Assembly: GCF_016909155.1 (NCBI RefSeq)
Contig: NZ_JAFBFG010000013.1
Span: 1-64,000, forward strand
Direction of reading: 5' to 3'
From: Chryseomicrobium aureum
GTDB lineage: Bacteria; Bacillota; Bacilli; Bacillales_A; Planococcaceae
Length of the DNA stretch: 64,000 nt
The number at the start of each line of letters is the position of its first letter. The stretch's first letter is position 1. The translations under genes were made by a program, and so were the position numbers. The notes beneath the pieces were generated by a model. The model did no database searches and had not been told where the DNA came from. It saw only the letters and a program-made list of their open reading frames with translations. Below, one piece after another: positions 1 to 8,447 of this stretch.

Positions 1-22
1 CCGCATATTTGAAATTACCCAT

Positions 23-60
23 AAAAAATGGTCATCACTCAATCGCGATGACCATTTTTT
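23..60. terminator. Bidirectional rho-independent terminator
   Basis: A 14-bp perfect stem (AAAAAATGGTCATC at 23-36 and its complement at 47-60) encloses a 10-base loop and has A and T runs on both sides. It can end the leftward ABC transporter transcript and any rightward gene lying before the window. Positions 61-123 show nothing else. Confidence 0.85.
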
Positions 61-123
61 ATATTATCGGCCGAGTTTTGTCCCAGCCTCTTTTTGCTGT
101 GCTATATCGCACGCTTTTGTAGA

Positions 124-1863
124 CTATTCTTTCGTAATCCCTAACTTACTTTCACGGAACTGACTATTATGAAGCGTCGCAAATACGCCACCTTGGGCGA
201 CTAACTCATCATACGTGCCTTGCTCCTCGATGCCATTCTCAGTTACGACGACAACGCGATCAGCGTCACGAATTGTTGCGAGACGGTGTGCAATAATGAG
301 CGTCGTCCGGTTTTCTGCAAGCTCTGTTAAAGCAGCTTGGATAATCTGCTCTGTGGCTGTATCAAGTGCAGAAGTCGCTTCATCCAAGATCAAAATTGGT
401 GGGTTTTTCAAGAACATCCGCGCAATCGCAAGACGTTGTTTTTGTCCACCTGATAACTTCAATCCTCGCTCACCAATCTGTGTTTCATAACCATCTGGTA
501 AACCTGCAACAAACTCTTCCAAATGGGCTTTTTTCGCCGCTTCCATAACCTCTTCATCACTTGCAGCTAAATTTCCATAGGCAATGTTTTCACGGATTGT
601 TCCAGTAAACAAGAATACATCTTGTTGCACAATGCCAATCTGATGGCGAAGCGATTCGGTCGTCATATCTTGAATTGGAATTCCGTCAATTGAGATTTCT
701 CCTTCATTCACATCATAAAAACGTGGAATCAGGGAACAAATCGTCGTTTTTCCAGCTCCTGATGGGCCTACAAAAGCAACGGTTTGTCCAGCAGGAATCG
801 ATAAGTTGATGGACTCTAAAACTTTTTTATGAGAATCATAGCCGAACGATACATCGTTGAACTGGATATCCCCTTTTAACAGAGGAGCGGGTTTTGCGTG
901 CGGCAGGTTTTGAACTTCTGGATCTTGATCAATCAATTCAGTGAAACGTTTAAATCCAGCCATCCCTTTTGGATACAGTTCAAGAAGCGCTGTGATTTTA
1001 TCTACAGGCTTAATTAAAACGTTGACAAACAATACAAAACTGACGAATTCCCCGTACGTTATCTGGTCCGATAGCGTGAACCAAGCACCTACAACTAATA
1101 CAACCAAAGTAACCAAGCGTGTCATCATGAAGATACTTGAGTGCGTTTGGGCCATAACTTTGTAAGCACGAAGTTTTGCTAGTCGGAACTGGTTGTTGTC
1201 TTGCTGAAAACGGTCCATCTCGAATTGTTCATTTGTAAACGATTGGACAACACGAACACCAGAGACGCTGTCTTCAACGCGCGCATTCACGTCTGCGATT
1301 TTTCCGTACATGCGCTTCCATGCTTTGTTCATCTGAATATTTCCGTATGTAGCAACAATCGATAAGAAGGGAACCATGACGATTGCAATGACAGCAAGTT
1401 CTGGATTGATATTGAACATCAAGAAGAACGCTCCTATCAATGTCATGACTGCAATAAAAATGTCTTCTGGGCCGTGGTGAGCAAGCTCCCCGATATCAAA
1501 CAGGTCATTTGTGATGCGACTCATGATATGGCCCGTCTTTGTGTTATCAAAGAAACGAAACGATTGTTTTTGCACATGATTGAACAACTCACGGCGCATA
1601 TCAGTTTCGATGTTGATCCCTAATTTATGGCCTAAATAGTTTACGATATATTGCAAAAATGTACTCAGCATATAGACGAGTAGTAACAGAATTCCAGTCT
1701 GGACAATTACGTCCCAATTGCCACTTGGAAGCAGGTCATCGATAAAATACTGCACCGCTACAGGAAAAGCGAGTTCAAGGATTGCCACGATAATTGCACT
1801 GGAAAAATCGATGATAAATAGACGGCGATGGGGCCGGTAATAACTGAAAAATTTACGTAGCAT
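124..1863 (-). CDS. ywjA: ABC exporter, fused permease and ATPase (YwjA type)
   Basis: A 579-residue half-transporter that should work as a homodimer in the membrane. The N-terminal ~320 residues carry about six membrane segments. The C-terminal ATPase has Walker A GPSGAGKTT near residue 370, signature LSGGQKQR, Walker B ILILDEATSALD and a switch His in IIAHRL. The N-terminus (MLRKFFSYYRPHRRLF) and the segment ETDMRRELF are very close to B. subtilis YwjA as I recall it. The start has a strong ribosome site (AAAGGAG). The substrate is unknown; family relatives move lipids or drugs. It is transcribed away from the siderophore importer, and the shared intergenic region holds Fur-like sites, so co-regulation by iron is possible but unproven. 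Confidence 0.9.
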   Translation of the reverse strand: MLRKFFSYYRPHRRLFIIDFSSAIIVAILELAFPVAVQYFIDDLLPSGNWDVIVQTGILLLLVYMLSTFLQYIVNYLGHKLGINIETDMRRELFNHVQKQSFRFFDNTKTGHIMSRITNDLFDIGELAHHGPEDIFIAVMTLIGAFFLMFNINPELAVIAIVMVPFLSIVATYGNIQMNKAWKRMYGKIADVNARVEDSVSGVRVVQSFTNEQFEMDRFQQDNNQFRLAKLRAYKVMAQTHSSIFMMTRLVTLVVLVVGAWFTLSDQITYGEFVSFVLFVNVLIKPVDKITALLELYPKGMAGFKRFTELIDQDPEVQNLPHAKPAPLLKGDIQFNDVSFGYDSHKKVLESINLSIPAGQTVAFVGPSGAGKTTICSLIPRFYDVNEGEISIDGIPIQDMTTESLRHQIGIVQQDVFLFTGTIRENIAYGNLAASDEEVMEAAKKAHLEEFVAGLPDGYETQIGERGLKLSGGQKQRLAIARMFLKNPPILILDEATSALDTATEQIIQAALTELAENRTTLIIAHRLATIRDADRVVVVTENGIEEQGTYDELVAQGGVFATLHNSQFRESKLGITKE

Positions 1864-1931
1864 GGGAGTCTCCTTTCAAGGTCTACTATTTAGTATAGCG
1901 AAACAACTTGAAATGTCGATAAAAAATTAAA

Positions 1932-2013
1932 TGAGAATGATTTTCATTTTTATCTTGACTTCTTGATTTACTTTAATGCTATACTAGTGACGTATCATTG
2001 ATAATGATTATCA
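1932..2013 (+). promoter_or_regulatory. Fur-controlled promoter of the siderophore importer
   Basis: A perfect 7-1-7 Fur box, TGATAAT-G-ATTATCA, lies at 1999-2013. A second, two-mismatch copy (TGAGAAT-G-ATTTTCA) is at 1932-1946. Between them is a promoter candidate: TTGACT at 1955-1960 and the extended -10 TGCTATACT ending at 1985. The spacer is long (19 bp), offset by the extended -10. One box sits upstream of the -35 and the other at the transcription start, the expected layout for Fe-Fur repression. A third partial half-site (TGAGAAT) starts at 2025. Confidence 0.85.
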
Positions 2014-2048
2014 AAAGGTGCAAATGAGAATGAAGATGGAGAAGTCGC

Positions 2049-3002
2049 ATGTTGAAATTACGTTACATGGTACTCCTGACCTTTGGATTAGCGATTCTTT
2101 CGCTGTTCATTGGCGTGAGTAGAATCACCCCAGTCGATTTACTGGATATTCAATCCGAAGAGACACAAATCTTCTTGATCAGTCGAGTTCCGCGACTCGT
2201 TGCCATCTTACTAGCAGGTGCTGGGATGAGTATTGCGGGATTGATTATGCAGCAGTTGAGTCGCAATAAATTTGTATCACCCACCACAGCAGGGACGCTC
2301 GATGCTACGCGCCTAGGAATTCTTGTATCGATGCTGTTGTTTGCGAACGCTTCAATGGTTGAGAAAATGCTGGTCGCATTTCTATTTGCGCTAGCAGGTA
2401 CATTTTTATTTATGCAAATCCTCGACCGAATCAAGTTCAAAGACGCGATTTTCATTCCACTCATCGGGATGATGTTCGGCAATATCCTATCGTCTGTCAC
2501 GACTTTTTTTGCCTATCGGGCAGATGTCATTCAAAATATGTCGGCATGGCTTCAGGGAGATTTCTCTCTCATGATGAAAGGGAGATATGAACTTTTATAC
2601 ATAAGCATTCCTGTCCTCATCCTCGCGTATTTGTATGCCAATAAGTTCACGGTTGCCGGGATGGGGGAGGACTTCTCCAAAAACTTAGGCTTGTCTTATA
2701 AACGAGTAGTGAACCTAGGACTTGTCCTTGTTGCACTGATTACAGCAACTGTGGTTTTAACGGTCGGGATGATTCCGTTCTTAGGACTTATTATTCCGAA
2801 TATCGTCTCCCTGTTTAACGGAGATCATTTGCGGAAGACTTTACCTCTTACAGCTTTACTAGGTGCGAGTTTTCTGTTGTTCGCAGATATTTTAGGACGC
2901 GTCATCATTTATCCCTATGAGATTTCGATCAGTTTAATGGTCGGTGTACTAGGAAGCGGTATCTTCCTCTATCTGCTATGGAGGGGGAGAAAATATGCGT
3001 AA
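2049..3002 (+). CDS. yclN: Petrobactin-type siderophore ABC permease
   Basis: A 317-residue FecCD-family permease that imports ferric siderophore across the membrane as a heterodimer with the next gene. About nine hydrophobic segments are visible. The stretches QQLSRNKFVSPTTAG and SAWLQGDFS match B. subtilis YclN (FpbN) closely as recalled. It is the first gene of a four-gene operon whose order (permease, permease, ATPase, binding protein) equals yclNOPQ. Its end overlaps the next start by 8 bases, which implies translational coupling. Control by Fur is indicated by the boxes just upstream. The exact siderophore (petrobactin or its catecholate precursors) is inferred from the homologue. Confidence 0.92.
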   Translation: MLKLRYMVLLTFGLAILSLFIGVSRITPVDLLDIQSEETQIFLISRVPRLVAILLAGAGMSIAGLIMQQLSRNKFVSPTTAGTLDATRLGILVSMLLFANASMVEKMLVAFLFALAGTFLFMQILDRIKFKDAIFIPLIGMMFGNILSSVTTFFAYRADVIQNMSAWLQGDFSLMMKGRYELLYISIPVLILAYLYANKFTVAGMGEDFSKNLGLSYKRVVNLGLVLVALITATVVLTVGMIPFLGLIIPNIVSLFNGDHLRKTLPLTALLGASFLLFADILGRVIIYPYEISISLMVGVLGSGIFLYLLWRGRKYA

Positions 3003-3945
3003 TCAAACGAAACTACTGGTTATGGCTACTTTGAGTGTTCTGTTTATAGGACTCTATCTACTCTACGATTTAAACGGAAGCTTTGAGTATGCGCTTCCAA
3101 GGCGTGCAATCAAAGTGCTAGCAATGCTTATTACAGGTGCATCAATTGCTTACGCAACAGTCGTTTTCCAGACCATCACCCACAACAAGATTTTGACACC
3201 AAGCATTATGGGTTTGGACTCGCTTTATCAGTTGCTACAGACCGTATTAATTTTCATGCTTGGTAGCACCCATATTGCACTCGTCAACAAACAAGTAAAC
3301 TTTTTCTTGTCGACAGCTGTAATGATTGTTTTCGCGTTACTGCTCTATCAAGTTTTATTCAAAAAAGGCAATCAACCGATTTACTTTTTACTTTTAGTCG
3401 GAATCGTGATCGGTACATTTTTCTCGAGCATTTCTACATTTATGCAAGTGCTCATCGACCCCAATGAATTTTTACGCATCCAAGACCGTATGTTTGCGAG
3501 TTTTAACAATGTGGGAACTGATCTCGTCTGGGTCGCACTGATTCTAACAGGCATTCTAATTCTTTGGAGTGCACGTTCCCACAATTACCTCGATGTCGTG
3601 AGTTTAGGGCGAGATACGGCAGTCAACCTTGGTGTACCGTACGATAAAATCGTTCGCAAGATGTTAATCGTGTCCGCCGTGTTGATCGCTATTTCAACAG
3701 CCCTTGTTGGTCCAATCACATTTTTTGGCCTGATTGTAGCAAATCTCTCGTATCAGTTTATGAAGTCGTATAAACATAACGTAATCATAACGTCTGCTAT
3801 TTTGATGAGTTTTGTCGCACTTATAGGCGGTCAGTTTATAGTGGAAAGGGTATTTGGCTTCTCTACAACGCTAAGTGTCATCATCAACTTTCTTGGTGGT
3901 ATTTACTTTATTTATTTACTTCTAAAGGAGAGTCGATCGAAATGA
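2995..3945 (+). CDS. yclO: Petrobactin-type siderophore ABC permease, second subunit
   Basis: A 316-residue FecCD-family membrane protein, partner of the preceding permease. Hydrophobic segments run through the whole length. The region FQTITHNKILTPSIMGLDSLY is the family's conserved early motif, and LVGPITFFGLIVANL is the conserved loop that contacts the ATPase. It overlaps both neighbours (8 bases upstream, 4 downstream), so the operon is tightly coupled. Length and order agree with YclO. Confidence 0.92.
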   Translation: MRNQTKLLVMATLSVLFIGLYLLYDLNGSFEYALPRRAIKVLAMLITGASIAYATVVFQTITHNKILTPSIMGLDSLYQLLQTVLIFMLGSTHIALVNKQVNFFLSTAVMIVFALLLYQVLFKKGNQPIYFLLLVGIVIGTFFSSISTFMQVLIDPNEFLRIQDRMFASFNNVGTDLVWVALILTGILILWSARSHNYLDVVSLGRDTAVNLGVPYDKIVRKMLIVSAVLIAISTALVGPITFFGLIVANLSYQFMKSYKHNVIITSAILMSFVALIGGQFIVERVFGFSTTLSVIINFLGGIYFIYLLLKESRSK

Positions 3946-4706
3946 TCCAAGTAAAAGGCCTGACGAAATTTTACGGCAAAAAACATGTGGTCAAAGAAGT
4001 ATCGACCACCATTCAAAAAGGAAAAATCACGTCCTTCATTGGGCCAAATGGGGCGGGAAAATCCACTCTACTTTCGATGGTGAGTAAATTGATTGATGCC
4101 GATTCTGGGGAAGTGGTTGTTGATGCAACGTCAGCGCGAAAAATGAAATCCAATGATTTTGCGAAGAAAGTTTCAATCTTGAAGCAATCCAATTATATGA
4201 ATGTGAGATTGACGGTCCGTGAACTAGTTGGATTCGGCCGATTTCCTTACTCGAAAGGTCGATTGACGCAAGAGGATGAACAATTTGTTGATCAGGCAAT
4301 TTCCTACATGGGATTAGAAGACTTGCAGCAAGACTATTTAGACGAACTTTCAGGTGGGCAACGGCAACGTGCATTCATCGCCATGGTCATCGCACAAGAT
4401 ACAGAATATGTCTTACTTGATGAGCCATTGAACAACTTAGATATGAAACATTCGGTTCAAATAATGAAAATACTACGTCAATTGGTAGATGATTTAGGCA
4501 AGACGGTCGTAATCGTATTGCATGATATTAACTTCGCCTCTGTCTACTCAGATTACATCGTTGCAATGAAAGAAGGAGCAGTGGTTCGAGAAGGCAAAAC
4601 CGAGGACATTATCGAATCTGCCGCGTTAAAAGAGATTTATGATATGGACATTCCGATTCAGCAAATGAACAACTGCCGGATCTGTGTGTATTTCAATTCA
4701 AACTAA
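3942..4706 (+). CDS. yclP: Siderophore ABC transporter ATP-binding protein
   Basis: A 254-residue cytoplasmic ATPase that powers the YclNO permease. It has Walker A GPNGAGKST near residue 33, signature LSGGQRQRA, Walker B EYVLLDEPLNNLD and the switch His in VLHDINF. The start overlaps the stop of yclO (ATGA type). The typical FepC/FecE length and the position between permease and binding-protein genes fix its role in iron uptake. Confidence 0.93.
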   Translation: MIQVKGLTKFYGKKHVVKEVSTTIQKGKITSFIGPNGAGKSTLLSMVSKLIDADSGEVVVDATSARKMKSNDFAKKVSILKQSNYMNVRLTVRELVGFGRFPYSKGRLTQEDEQFVDQAISYMGLEDLQQDYLDELSGGQRQRAFIAMVIAQDTEYVLLDEPLNNLDMKHSVQIMKILRQLVDDLGKTVVIVLHDINFASVYSDYIVAMKEGAVVREGKTEDIIESAALKEIYDMDIPIQQMNNCRICVYFNSN

Positions 4707-4720
4707 AGGAGAGAACAATC

Positions 4721-5686
4721 ATGAAAAAATGGATACTAGCATTACTTGCAGTACTTTTACTTAGTGTTTTAGCAGCTTGTGGAGAAACGGAAGATGGAGC
4801 AAACGAAGCAGAGGCAACAGAAACGTCTGCCACAACTGAAGAAACAGGAAACTTCCCCATGACAATTACACATGAATTAGGTGAAACGATTTTAGAGAAA
4901 CAACCTGAGAATGTTGTTGTATTTGACTTTGGTGTTTTAGATGCACTAGATACACTTGGAGTGAAAGTTGCAGGAGTTCCGCAAGCAGGCATTCCTCCTT
5001 ATTTAGAACAGTACGCTGGCGATGAGTATACGAATGTGGGGTCATTAAAAGAGCCAGACTTTGAAACGATTCATGCTATGCAACCGGATCTAATCATTAT
5101 TTCAGGGCGTCAAGCAGAGTTGTATCCGGAATTCACGGAAATTGCTCCAACTGTATATATGGGATTAGATACGACGGAATACATGACTTCATTTGAAACG
5201 AACATGACTCTATTAGGTGAGATGTTCGGAAAAGAGCAAGAGATGGCAGCAGAACTAGAAGCGGTAAAAGCGGAAATTGATACAATTGTGTCTGAAGTAG
5301 AAGCGGTGGAAGGAAAAGCTTTGTTTGTCTTAATTAATGAAGGAAAAGTGAGCGCATATGGACCTGGGTCGCGTTTTGGAATCGTCCATGACGTCTTTGG
5401 GTACGAGGCGGCAGATGAAAATTTAGAAGTTTCCACACATGGCCAAGGGGTGTCGTATGAGTATATCGCAGAAACAAACCCAGACATCTTATTTGTTTTA
5501 GATCGTAGCCAAGCAATCGCTTCAGGAGATGCAGGCAATGCTGACTTTGAAAATGAGCTTGTACAGAAAACGAATGCGTATCAAAATGGCAACATCATCT
5601 ATGTAGACCCATCGGCTTGGTATTTGGCAGGCGGCGGCTTAGAGTCTATGCGTACGATGATTGCTGACATGAAGAAGGGGATGTAA
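4721..5686 (+). CDS. yclQ: Siderophore-binding lipoprotein
   Basis: A 321-residue extracellular substrate-binding protein. The N-terminus is a lipoprotein signal (MKKWILALLAVLLLSVLAAC) with a lipobox ending LAAC, followed by an acidic, Thr/Glu-rich linker and a periplasmic-binding (FhuD/CeuE-like) fold. It delivers ferric siderophore to YclNO. It follows yclP by 14 bases with an AAAGGAGAG ribosome site. In B. subtilis YclQ binds petrobactin; the same ligand is inferred here. Confidence 0.92.
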   Translation: MKKWILALLAVLLLSVLAACGETEDGANEAEATETSATTEETGNFPMTITHELGETILEKQPENVVVFDFGVLDALDTLGVKVAGVPQAGIPPYLEQYAGDEYTNVGSLKEPDFETIHAMQPDLIIISGRQAELYPEFTEIAPTVYMGLDTTEYMTSFETNMTLLGEMFGKEQEMAAELEAVKAEIDTIVSEVEAVEGKALFVLINEGKVSAYGPGSRFGIVHDVFGYEAADENLEVSTHGQGVSYEYIAETNPDILFVLDRSQAIASGDAGNADFENELVQKTNAYQNGNIIYVDPSAWYLAGGGLESMRTMIADMKKGM

Positions 5687-5688
5687 AA

Positions 5689-5997
5689 ATGTTCTATCAA
5701 GTGCGTCAATTGACTGTTAAAGAAGGCACAAGTTCAGAAGTAGTTGAGCGTTTCACGAAACGTGGGAAAATTGAGGACATGCCAGGTTTTCTAGCTAAAG
5801 ATGTATTAGTCAAAAAGGTTCGGCGTGGCGATGAAGAAGTCATGATTTTAATCAAATGGGAAAGTGAAGAGGCTTGGAAAAATTGGGAGAAGAGCCCTGA
5901 ACATATTGCTGGCCATAAAGCCAAACTAAAAGAAGGGAATCCGAAACCAGACTATTTACTTGAAAGTCAACACGGACTCTATTATAAACAAAACTAA
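5689..5997 (+). CDS. hmoA: Haem-degrading monooxygenase, ABM domain (HmoA type)
   Basis: A 102-residue antibiotic-biosynthesis-monooxygenase-fold protein. The stretches RRGDEEVMILIKWES and HIAGHKAK match HmoA of B. subtilis. The family opens the haem ring to release iron. It starts 2 bases after yclQ ends, so it is the last gene of the Fur-regulated operon. That joins haem-iron recovery with siderophore import. A strong terminator follows immediately. Confidence 0.85.
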   Translation: MFYQVRQLTVKEGTSSEVVERFTKRGKIEDMPGFLAKDVLVKKVRRGDEEVMILIKWESEEAWKNWEKSPEHIAGHKAKLKEGNPKPDYLLESQHGLYYKQN

Positions 5998-6003
5998 TCA
6001 AGT

Positions 6004-6036
6004 CCCCTATGCTCAGCCTGAGCATAGGGGCTTTTG
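6004..6036 (+). terminator. Terminator of the yclNOPQ-hmoA operon
   Basis: A 12-bp perfect stem (CCCCTATGCTCA / TGAGCATAGGGG) has a 3-base loop, followed by CTTTTG. It begins 6 bases after the hmoA stop. Confidence 0.85.
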
Positions 6037-6037
6037 C

Positions 6038-6064
6038 GTTTAATGAGACTACATGAGAGGGTAT
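6038..6064 (+). promoter_or_regulatory. Candidate sigma-B promoter of the PAP2 gene
   Basis: GTTTAA at 6038-6043 and GGGTAT at 6059-6064 are separated by 15 bases. Both hexamers equal the sigma-B consensus, and the spacing is at the long edge of the usual range. It ends 30 bases before the PAP2 start. Inference from motif only. Confidence 0.5.
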
Positions 6065-6094
6065 GATAATAGAAAAGAATAAGGGGGATTTACA

Positions 6095-6706
6095 ATGAAG
6101 CAATGGAAATACATACTCGCTCTACCTGCCTTGATTCTATTCTTTGTTTTGCTTTACTTTTATATAGAAAAAGACCAATTATGGACAGATCAATTCTTTC
6201 AGACGAACTTTGAAGGAAATAGGCTTATCGGAATCTTTAGTGTCGTTGCAGACCCACCCGTCGTATTGATCGTTTCAATTGTACTGGTGGTCTATTTATG
6301 GTTTTTCAAGCAAAATTTTCGAGGCATGATGTTTGTCCTTCTAGCTGTTGGTGGTGGAAGCGTGATGAATCGACTGCTCAAAACCTTGATAGAGCGAGAA
6401 CGACCGGAGCTTGAAGGGCAACTTTTGTCTTTTAGTTTTCCATCCGGTCATTCAATGATTGGGTTGATTTATTTATTTACGATTGCGTACTTCCTGACTG
6501 AATATATGTATGACCGCAAAAAACAAACAATCATTTGGTCAGCAGCTACCCTTCTTACGATTCTTATAGGTTTATCTCGTGTAGCGAACATCCATCATTT
6601 TGGATCAGATGTTGTTGCGGGGTGGGCATTCGGTTATTTTTGGTTTGCAGTTGTCATGTGGTGGTACGAACGGAGAGAACGTCAATTCAAAAAACGGAGG
6701 CACTAA
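6095..6706 (+). CDS. PAP2-family membrane phosphatase
   Basis: A 203-residue integral membrane protein with about five to six hydrophobic segments. All three PAP2 motifs are present: KTLIERERP, FPSGHS and SRVANIHHFGSD (catalytic His in the last). The family removes phosphate from lipid phosphates such as undecaprenyl pyrophosphate, phosphatidylglycerophosphate or phosphatidate. The individual substrate cannot be told from sequence. The start has AAGGGGG just upstream. A sigma-B-like promoter upstream suggests stress control. Confidence 0.85.
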   Translation: MKQWKYILALPALILFFVLLYFYIEKDQLWTDQFFQTNFEGNRLIGIFSVVADPPVVLIVSIVLVVYLWFFKQNFRGMMFVLLAVGGGSVMNRLLKTLIERERPELEGQLLSFSFPSGHSMIGLIYLFTIAYFLTEYMYDRKKQTIIWSAATLLTILIGLSRVANIHHFGSDVVAGWAFGYFWFAVVMWWYERRERQFKKRRH

Positions 6707-6707
6707 G

Positions 6708-7361
6708 ATGCATTTTCAAATTCCAGAGTCATTAGTGGAACTCGCGAAGAAGCGTATAGAAGGTTTCCCTGTAGAAGGATTTGTTAGAGGGGGTGGACCC
6801 GAATCGCCAACACTTCTCTTAATAGGAGAAGCTCCTGGTGAATACGAAGCAATCGAAGGGAAACCGTTTGTGGGACGTGCGGGGAAAGAGCTTGATAAGT
6901 CTCTTGAACAAATTGGATTGTCTAGAGAAGATGTCTATATGACGAGCCCCGTAAGGAGCCGACCTTATAAATGGAGAGAAAAGAAACTGCCGACTGGTGA
7001 ACATATTCAAAAAAAGTACAATCGTCCTCCTACTAAGCTTGAGATTCTCGCACATGCCCCTGTTCTAGATTATGAAATCCTACAGCTGGACCCTCGTCTT
7101 ATCGTTACACTAGGCAATGTAGGTTTACAACGATTACTCGGACCTTCCTATAAAGTGAATGACTGGAAAGGGCAACTGATTCATCATCCAGTGCGGCGTT
7201 TACACTCATTAGAATCAAATGAGTTTGAATGGACACAAGAGAGTTACACAATCATGCCGACCTACCATCCTGCCGCTGTTTTCTACAACCCAAAAATTCG
7301 TCCGGAATTGGAACGTGTATGGAATCATATTGATCAGTATTTGAGAAATAGTGGCGATTAA
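6708..7361 (+). CDS. Uracil-DNA glycosylase superfamily protein lacking Fe-S cysteines
   Basis: A 217-residue protein of the family 4/5-like uracil-DNA glycosylase fold. Visible motifs are GEAPGEYEAIEGKPFVGRAG (active-site region) and PTYHPAAVF (C-terminal DNA-contact motif). The ATG at 6708 is chosen because ACGGAGG stands 7 bases upstream; an in-frame ATG at 6600 would overlap the PAP2 gene by over 100 bases. It contains no cysteine, so the 4Fe-4S cluster of classical family 4 enzymes cannot be present. Activity on uracil is inferred from the fold only. It starts one base after the PAP2 stop, so the two are probably co-transcribed. Confidence 0.8.
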   Translation: MHFQIPESLVELAKKRIEGFPVEGFVRGGGPESPTLLLIGEAPGEYEAIEGKPFVGRAGKELDKSLEQIGLSREDVYMTSPVRSRPYKWREKKLPTGEHIQKKYNRPPTKLEILAHAPVLDYEILQLDPRLIVTLGNVGLQRLLGPSYKVNDWKGQLIHHPVRRLHSLESNEFEWTQESYTIMPTYHPAAVFYNPKIRPELERVWNHIDQYLRNSGD

Positions 7362-7381
7362 ATTTCGTGCGTTAAAAAAAG

Positions 7382-7410
7382 TTGCACAAAGGAAACATTT
7401 CGCATATACT
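7382..7410 (+). promoter_or_regulatory. Sigma-A promoter of zupT
   Basis: TTGCAC at 7382-7387 and TATACT at 7405-7410 have an ideal 17-base spacer and lie 32 bases before the zupT start. Confidence 0.7.
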
Positions 7411-7441
7411 AGAAAAAACTAGATAGAGTAGGATGATTTTT

Positions 7442-8254
7442 ATGGATGGGAATGTTCTCTTTGCACTTGGTTTAACAGTTTTGGCCGGTCTAGCAACCGG
7501 GATAGGAAGTTTAATCGCATTATTTACTTCACGAACGAACAAAAAGTTTTTATCAATGGCATTAGGATTTTCAGCAGGCGTTATGATTTTTGTAGCACTT
7601 GTCGAAATTTTCTTCAAAGCAAAAGACGCGCTAGTGGCGGAGCTTGGGGCTACAAATGGTTACTGGATGACACTTGTCGGATTTTTCGGTGGGATGCTAT
7701 TTATCGGGTTGATTGACCGTTTGCTACCTTCATTAGGAAACCCGCACGAAGTAAAATCTGTTGAGGCGATGGATAATGGGCCAACTGCAGCAGAACATGC
7801 GCGCCTTATGAAAATGGGGATGTTCACTGCACTGGCTATTGGGATTCACAATTTCCCAGAGGGTATTGCTACATTTATGTCGGCACTTGCTGACCCGAAT
7901 CTCGGAATTGCAATTGCGATTGCGGTCGCGATTCACAATATACCGGAAGGGATTGCTGTAGCTGTCCCGATTTATTATGCAACAGGGAGTCGCCGACGTG
8001 CGTTCAAGCTGTCATTTTTATCAGGTCTTGCCGAGCCAGTGGGTGCGGTCGTCGCATTCTTGATTTTAATGCCATTTTTATCGGACTTAATGTTCGGAAT
8101 TGTCTTCGCTGGGGTGGCGGGAATCATGGTATTTATTTCACTTGATCAGCTATTACCTGCTGCGAAAGAGTTTGATGAGACACATTCGTCGATTTACGGA
8201 GTTGTTGCGGGGATGATGGTTATGGCGGCTAGTTTGGTGTTGTTTTCTGTGTAG
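7442..8254 (+). CDS. zupT: ZIP-family zinc/divalent metal transporter
   Basis: A 270-residue membrane protein of the ZIP family (ZupT/GufA type) that imports zinc and other divalent metals. The two paired metal-site helices are plain: HNFPEGIATF and HNIPEGIAVAVPI. The metal ligands are the His, Asn and Glu of each HNxPEG. Eight hydrophobic segments are expected and fit. The ATG at 7442 is preferred over 7433 because TAGGATG is correctly spaced. It is a single gene with its own promoter. Its 3' side runs directly into the repeat mosaic described separately. Confidence 0.9.
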   Translation: MDGNVLFALGLTVLAGLATGIGSLIALFTSRTNKKFLSMALGFSAGVMIFVALVEIFFKAKDALVAELGATNGYWMTLVGFFGGMLFIGLIDRLLPSLGNPHEVKSVEAMDNGPTAAEHARLMKMGMFTALAIGIHNFPEGIATFMSALADPNLGIAIAIAVAIHNIPEGIAVAVPIYYATGSRRRAFKLSFLSGLAEPVGAVVAFLILMPFLSDLMFGIVFAGVAGIMVFISLDQLLPAAKEFDETHSSIYGVVAGMMVMAASLVLFSV

Positions 8255-8255
8255 G

Positions 8256-8416
8256 TTTTAGATGTGAAGCCGACTGGTCAGAAATTGTGCGAGAAGACAG
8301 CGTGGAGCTTGAAGCGCTTTTTGCTTCATGGGCCGCGATGGCTTTTTGCGGGATTTCTAGGAGGCGTAACTCGATTCAATTCGAAGTCGAAACCTTATAA
8401 AGACGTTGAGTTCCAC
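8256..8416 (+). repeat. Mosaic hairpin repeat downstream of zupT
   Basis: The element begins TTTTAGATGTG at 8256, two bases after the zupT stop, and contains a CTCGATT end near 8367-8374. It then runs into the partial second module GACGTTGAGTTCCACTGC at 8403-8420. The middle part (CGACTGGTCAGAAATTGTG and GCGCTTTTTGCTTCATGGG) recurs, inverted, after yceI at 20262-20377. No coding potential is seen. It belongs to the dispersed family found at six other places in the window. Confidence 0.8.
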
Positions 8417-8419
8417 TGC

Positions 8420-8446
8420 AAGGGCTGATTGCGATCAGCCCTTTTT
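8420..8446 (+). terminator. Terminator of zupT
   Basis: The 10-bp stem AAGGGCTGAT / ATCAGCCCTT with loop TGCG is followed by a T run. It lies at the end of the mosaic repeat, so the mosaic is part of the zupT 3' untranslated region. Confidence 0.8.
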
Positions 8447-8447
8447 C

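Noticed and set aside
8256-8420. Intact insertion sequence or prophage remnant
   Set aside because: No transposase or phage gene in or near any of the repeats; they are short and non-coding.
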